A DNA stretch of 64,000 nucleotides from Sipunculus nudus (lineage: Eukaryota > Annelida > Sipuncula > Golfingiida > Sipunculidae), in NCBI GenBank assembly GCA_026874595.1, contig CM049310.1, forward strand, positions 45,855,058-45,919,057, in the 5' to 3' direction. Positions 61,490 through 64,000 of this stretch are shown one piece after another (the first letter of the stretch is position 1; each line of letters starts with the position of its first letter). The translations under genes and the position numbers were made by a program. The notes under the pieces are model-generated. The model was not told the DNA's origin and made no database searches. It saw only the letters and a list, made by a program, of their open reading frames with translations.

Positions 61490-63010
61490 TCATTTAGACT
61501 ATGTTATCAGTTATGATTAATACATTATACACTGAATAAATACCATGTTCATTTAATCATACTGAAGCTATTCCCTTTATTATACGAAGTTTATCTTTCG
61601 TTTTGTCTTCCGAATCATTCAAACAAAATGTGTATTTTCATATCTTAAAAGAGCCATCGAAATTAATTTGTGATCTGAATGATAATGGTCAGAGGCTATA
61701 AATGTAGTGTAGGTAAATATCAGTTGTCGAGAGGACACTGGAAATGAGATAATTTTTGTAAAGGTTCACCAAATATATAATTATGCGATGGTAAGGTTAT
61801 GACCTGAATCCCAAAACTCTTCTTTATTAACCCATATCTGTTCATGTCCACAGTTTAGAGGAAACTCGTTTTTTAAATTAAATTACTCACTGGTAACTTT
61901 GTTGTCGAGTTTCGGCACTCAGGTATTAAACGCGTGGCTAGGCAAATTTATCCAGGACGTTCTGACATACCGATATTCCTTTTTTTTGATGACTTCCAAT
62001 GTTTTATATGATTTGTCACTCTCAGAGTGAAGGTCATTTTAAACAAACCGGCGTCGTTCTCTCATCTGTATCCATGCACGTGCAAATTTAACCTTTTAAA
62101 AGGATATTAGCATTTGTAGTTATCGTACCATACAACAATAATTCATAACAATATTAAATTAGGCAAATTAGGCTTACCAGCCAAATATAAATGCCTACTG
62201 AGTCGTGCTCTCCAGACCAAAAATTCTGCTCTGTGTTTCCTTTACAATCTATAAGGTGAAGTCTAGATCAAATTAACCAATATTTACAGGAGTTAATCAT
62301 ATGAAAACAAACTGAGGATAACATCCACGTGTGACATTGACCTTGTCAGCCTGCTGACCCTGCTAGGTTAGGAAGATGTTAGGTAATAGAAAAAGGAAGT
62401 TTACTCCTCCCACGATAGGTAGTGACCTTACGATGGCTGCACGTCACGTCACGTGATGACAACTTTTTCAGATAGTATGAAGTGGTGGTTAACTTCCTCT
62501 TGTGTTATAAGTTGCTTTGGGATGCTCGCTTGTTCGTATACATGGGTCACTTATCATGGCACTAAATACATACATTAATGGGTTAACGATGAAAGACTTT
62601 AGGAAGCACTGAGTAGACAAAAAGTCCTTCTCCATCAATCGATAATAAACTAGAAATCTTGAAAAAAAAGTTTCGTATAATTATATTTATTTTCATAATA
62701 TATAGTCGTAGCGTAGAAACGTATGCCCTTCTGAGAGAGGTTTATTGTCAGTAGAATTCGAGGGATGTCCTTATATAAGGAGGGCTTTACCTTTTCTCAA
62801 CAAAGAAGTCAATTTTAGTCAATTCACGGACTTTCTTCAAACGAGCCTGCTGAGGTTTACGTGCTCACCAACCTTCTAAAATTCATTGTGGTCGCGGGAT
62901 ATTCCTAAAAGCTGACACATTGTCTCGGTTCTTATAGAGAACATAAACAAAGGAGAGGAATAAGTTTCTTTATTCATCTACAAAATAAAATCGGTCATCA
63001 CTAAAGATAC
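61490..63010. other. Intergenic DNA between family copies 2 and 3
   Basis: No gene recognised. Confidence 0.5.
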
Positions 63011-63023
63011 TTACGGAGAGAAG

Positions 63024-63642
63024 ATGGGTATGGCATCTGTTGTCTCCGGTACCTAGTGGCTTTATTGTATGTGAGCACGCCGTCCAGTGGAAAAGCTAAC
63101 AACCTGCGCAAGCAGACTAGGAGGGAAGCTGTTGTTAGCCCAACTGTCAGTAACGGTAACCACTCGTCTGTTCTGAATCCAGTTAAATAATTACCGTGAG
63201 TCTGAAAAAAAACTTTCCTTTTAATGGTTTGATTAGCTGTTGCCAAAGCCGCACTCTTTTATTGATATATTTTTCATGACATCGAAACGTTATTTCCGTA
63301 TTGAAATGTTTAATGTTTTATGTTAATAATAATGGTTTGCTTTTATGGACGTTTTATAGGTGTTGTCTAAGTAAGTAGATAAATATCGCATGATCTTGTG
63401 AAGATATATTCATTTAGGGCCAAGATTTTCAATTTAAGTAACAAGAGACCAAGCCTTCTTCCGTTTGGCCGACAGACAAGTTCTGTCTGGCAGTGGCAGA
63501 TGGCGCTGCAGGAACCGGAAGCTACAATTTCACCTTGAAACTTTTTAATGATCTTGGATTCGGCAAGAATATTTGATACCGGTCACCTTGGTGTTGCATT
63601 TAACGTACACGATTCCATGAACTATGACTTCATTTATTTCAT
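63024..63642 (+). pseudogene. Family copy 3 of the secreted protein, 5' part, frameshifted
   Basis: The signal exon at 63024-63155 matches 50925-51057, including ACGGAGAGAAG before the ATG and CTGTCAGTAACG at the donor. One base is lost after the seventh codon, which brings in TAG after MGMASVVSGT. The following intron is also similar (GTATTGAAATGTTT). Domain I exon 2 starts only at about 63448 (ETKPSSVWPTDKFCLAVADG, then AAGTGSYNFTLKLFNDLGF), lacks the first third of the exon, and loses two bases after LGFG, giving a TGA. It then resumes GHLGVAFNVHDSMNYDF. Later exons would be beyond the window. Confidence 0.8.
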
Positions 63643-63686
63643 GTAGGTTAATTTTGAACTTTGTTCTTGATGTTCGCCCATTTTCC

Positions 63687-63689
<3 letters not shown>

Positions 63690-63750
<61 letters not shown>
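63690..63750. repeat. (AT)n microsatellite
   Basis: AT run in the intron of copy 3; frames across it are spurious. Confidence 0.9.
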
Positions 63751-63751
<1 letters not shown>

Positions 63752-63877
63752 AATTTTCAGCAAATTTTTACGAAGAAACCGCGGTCATTAAATTGGTCCA
63801 AATCATACAACATGATTATTTATATTTAATTATGTCGTCATTTATATGTGTATATGTGTGTGTGCATGCACAGAGCA

Positions 63878-63965
63878 GTTTGGATCTCCGTACGATCAGT
63901 AGTAGAGCAAACGACAAGCAATCGGAAGGTCAGCGGTTCGATTGCCGTACTTAGTGAACAAACGT
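63878..63965 (+). mobile_element. tRNA-derived SINE head
   Basis: An A-box-like TCAGTAGTAGAGCAAACG and B-box-like GGTTCGATTGCCG are about 35 bases apart. No acceptor-stem pairing was found, so it is not a tRNA gene. The downstream words match the start of the window. Confidence 0.5.
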
Positions 63966-64000
63966 TTTTGTCCATTCATCTATGTACAATGAACCAGCAT

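Overview
This is AT-rich eukaryotic DNA, most likely from a marine mollusc or another lophotrochozoan. The reasons are short exons with GT/AG junctions and long introns, dense microsatellites, tRNA-derived SINEs, a Tc1/mariner MITE, Penelope and Gypsy remnants, and a GACGGACGG-rich repeat with a 'ctatagctcagatgac'-type tail that I associate from memory with molluscan genomes. The species assignment is inference. There is no bacterial operon structure, CRISPR array or rRNA. Most open frames in the window are chance or microsatellite products.

Two protein-coding themes stand out. (1) A tandem family of secreted two-domain proteins. The best copy runs from 50925 to 61259 in five phase-compatible exons and predicts 410 residues: a signal peptide followed by two homologous domains of about 180 residues that look like a concanavalin A/LamG-type jelly roll. 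A broken copy lies at 2785-5192 with its second-domain exon duplicated in tandem, and a third, frameshifted copy starts at 63024 and runs off the window. (2) A THAP/P-element-type transposase gene, 21042-35185, with a THAP zinc finger split over two exons (the second carrying an in-frame TAG) and eight core exons whose phases join without a break into 703 codons. Two of its catalytic-core exons sit in an 1802-bp tandem duplication that I could not distinguish between copies.

Layout: 1-2150 SINEs, microsatellites and a dispersed element; 2785-5192 pseudogene copy 1; 5193-13137 mostly featureless intergenic DNA with a MITE, a short tandem repeat, a Penelope-type terminal repeat and CRE palindromes; 13138-21047 a large inverted repeat with arms of about 1.7-2 kb around a 4.2-kb spacer, whose right arm ends at the transposase start codon; 21042-35185 transposase gene; 35186-38600 diverged tandem repeats; 38637-39598 Penelope-like fragment headed by a 154-bp hairpin; 40234-44110 a 3.9-kb element with GGCCCC terminal inverted repeats and CG-rich palindromes; 45990-49645 duplicated blocks ending in splice donors, possibly alternative first exons; 50925-61259 the secreted-protein gene, whose 7-kb third intron holds two solo LTRs and a Gypsy element nested with intact target-site duplications; 63024 to the end, copy 3.

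The two gene themes do not obviously work together. The window reads as a young, locally duplicating gene family embedded in repeat-rich DNA beside an old DNA transposase locus. All family assignments rest on motifs recognised by eye; no search was run.
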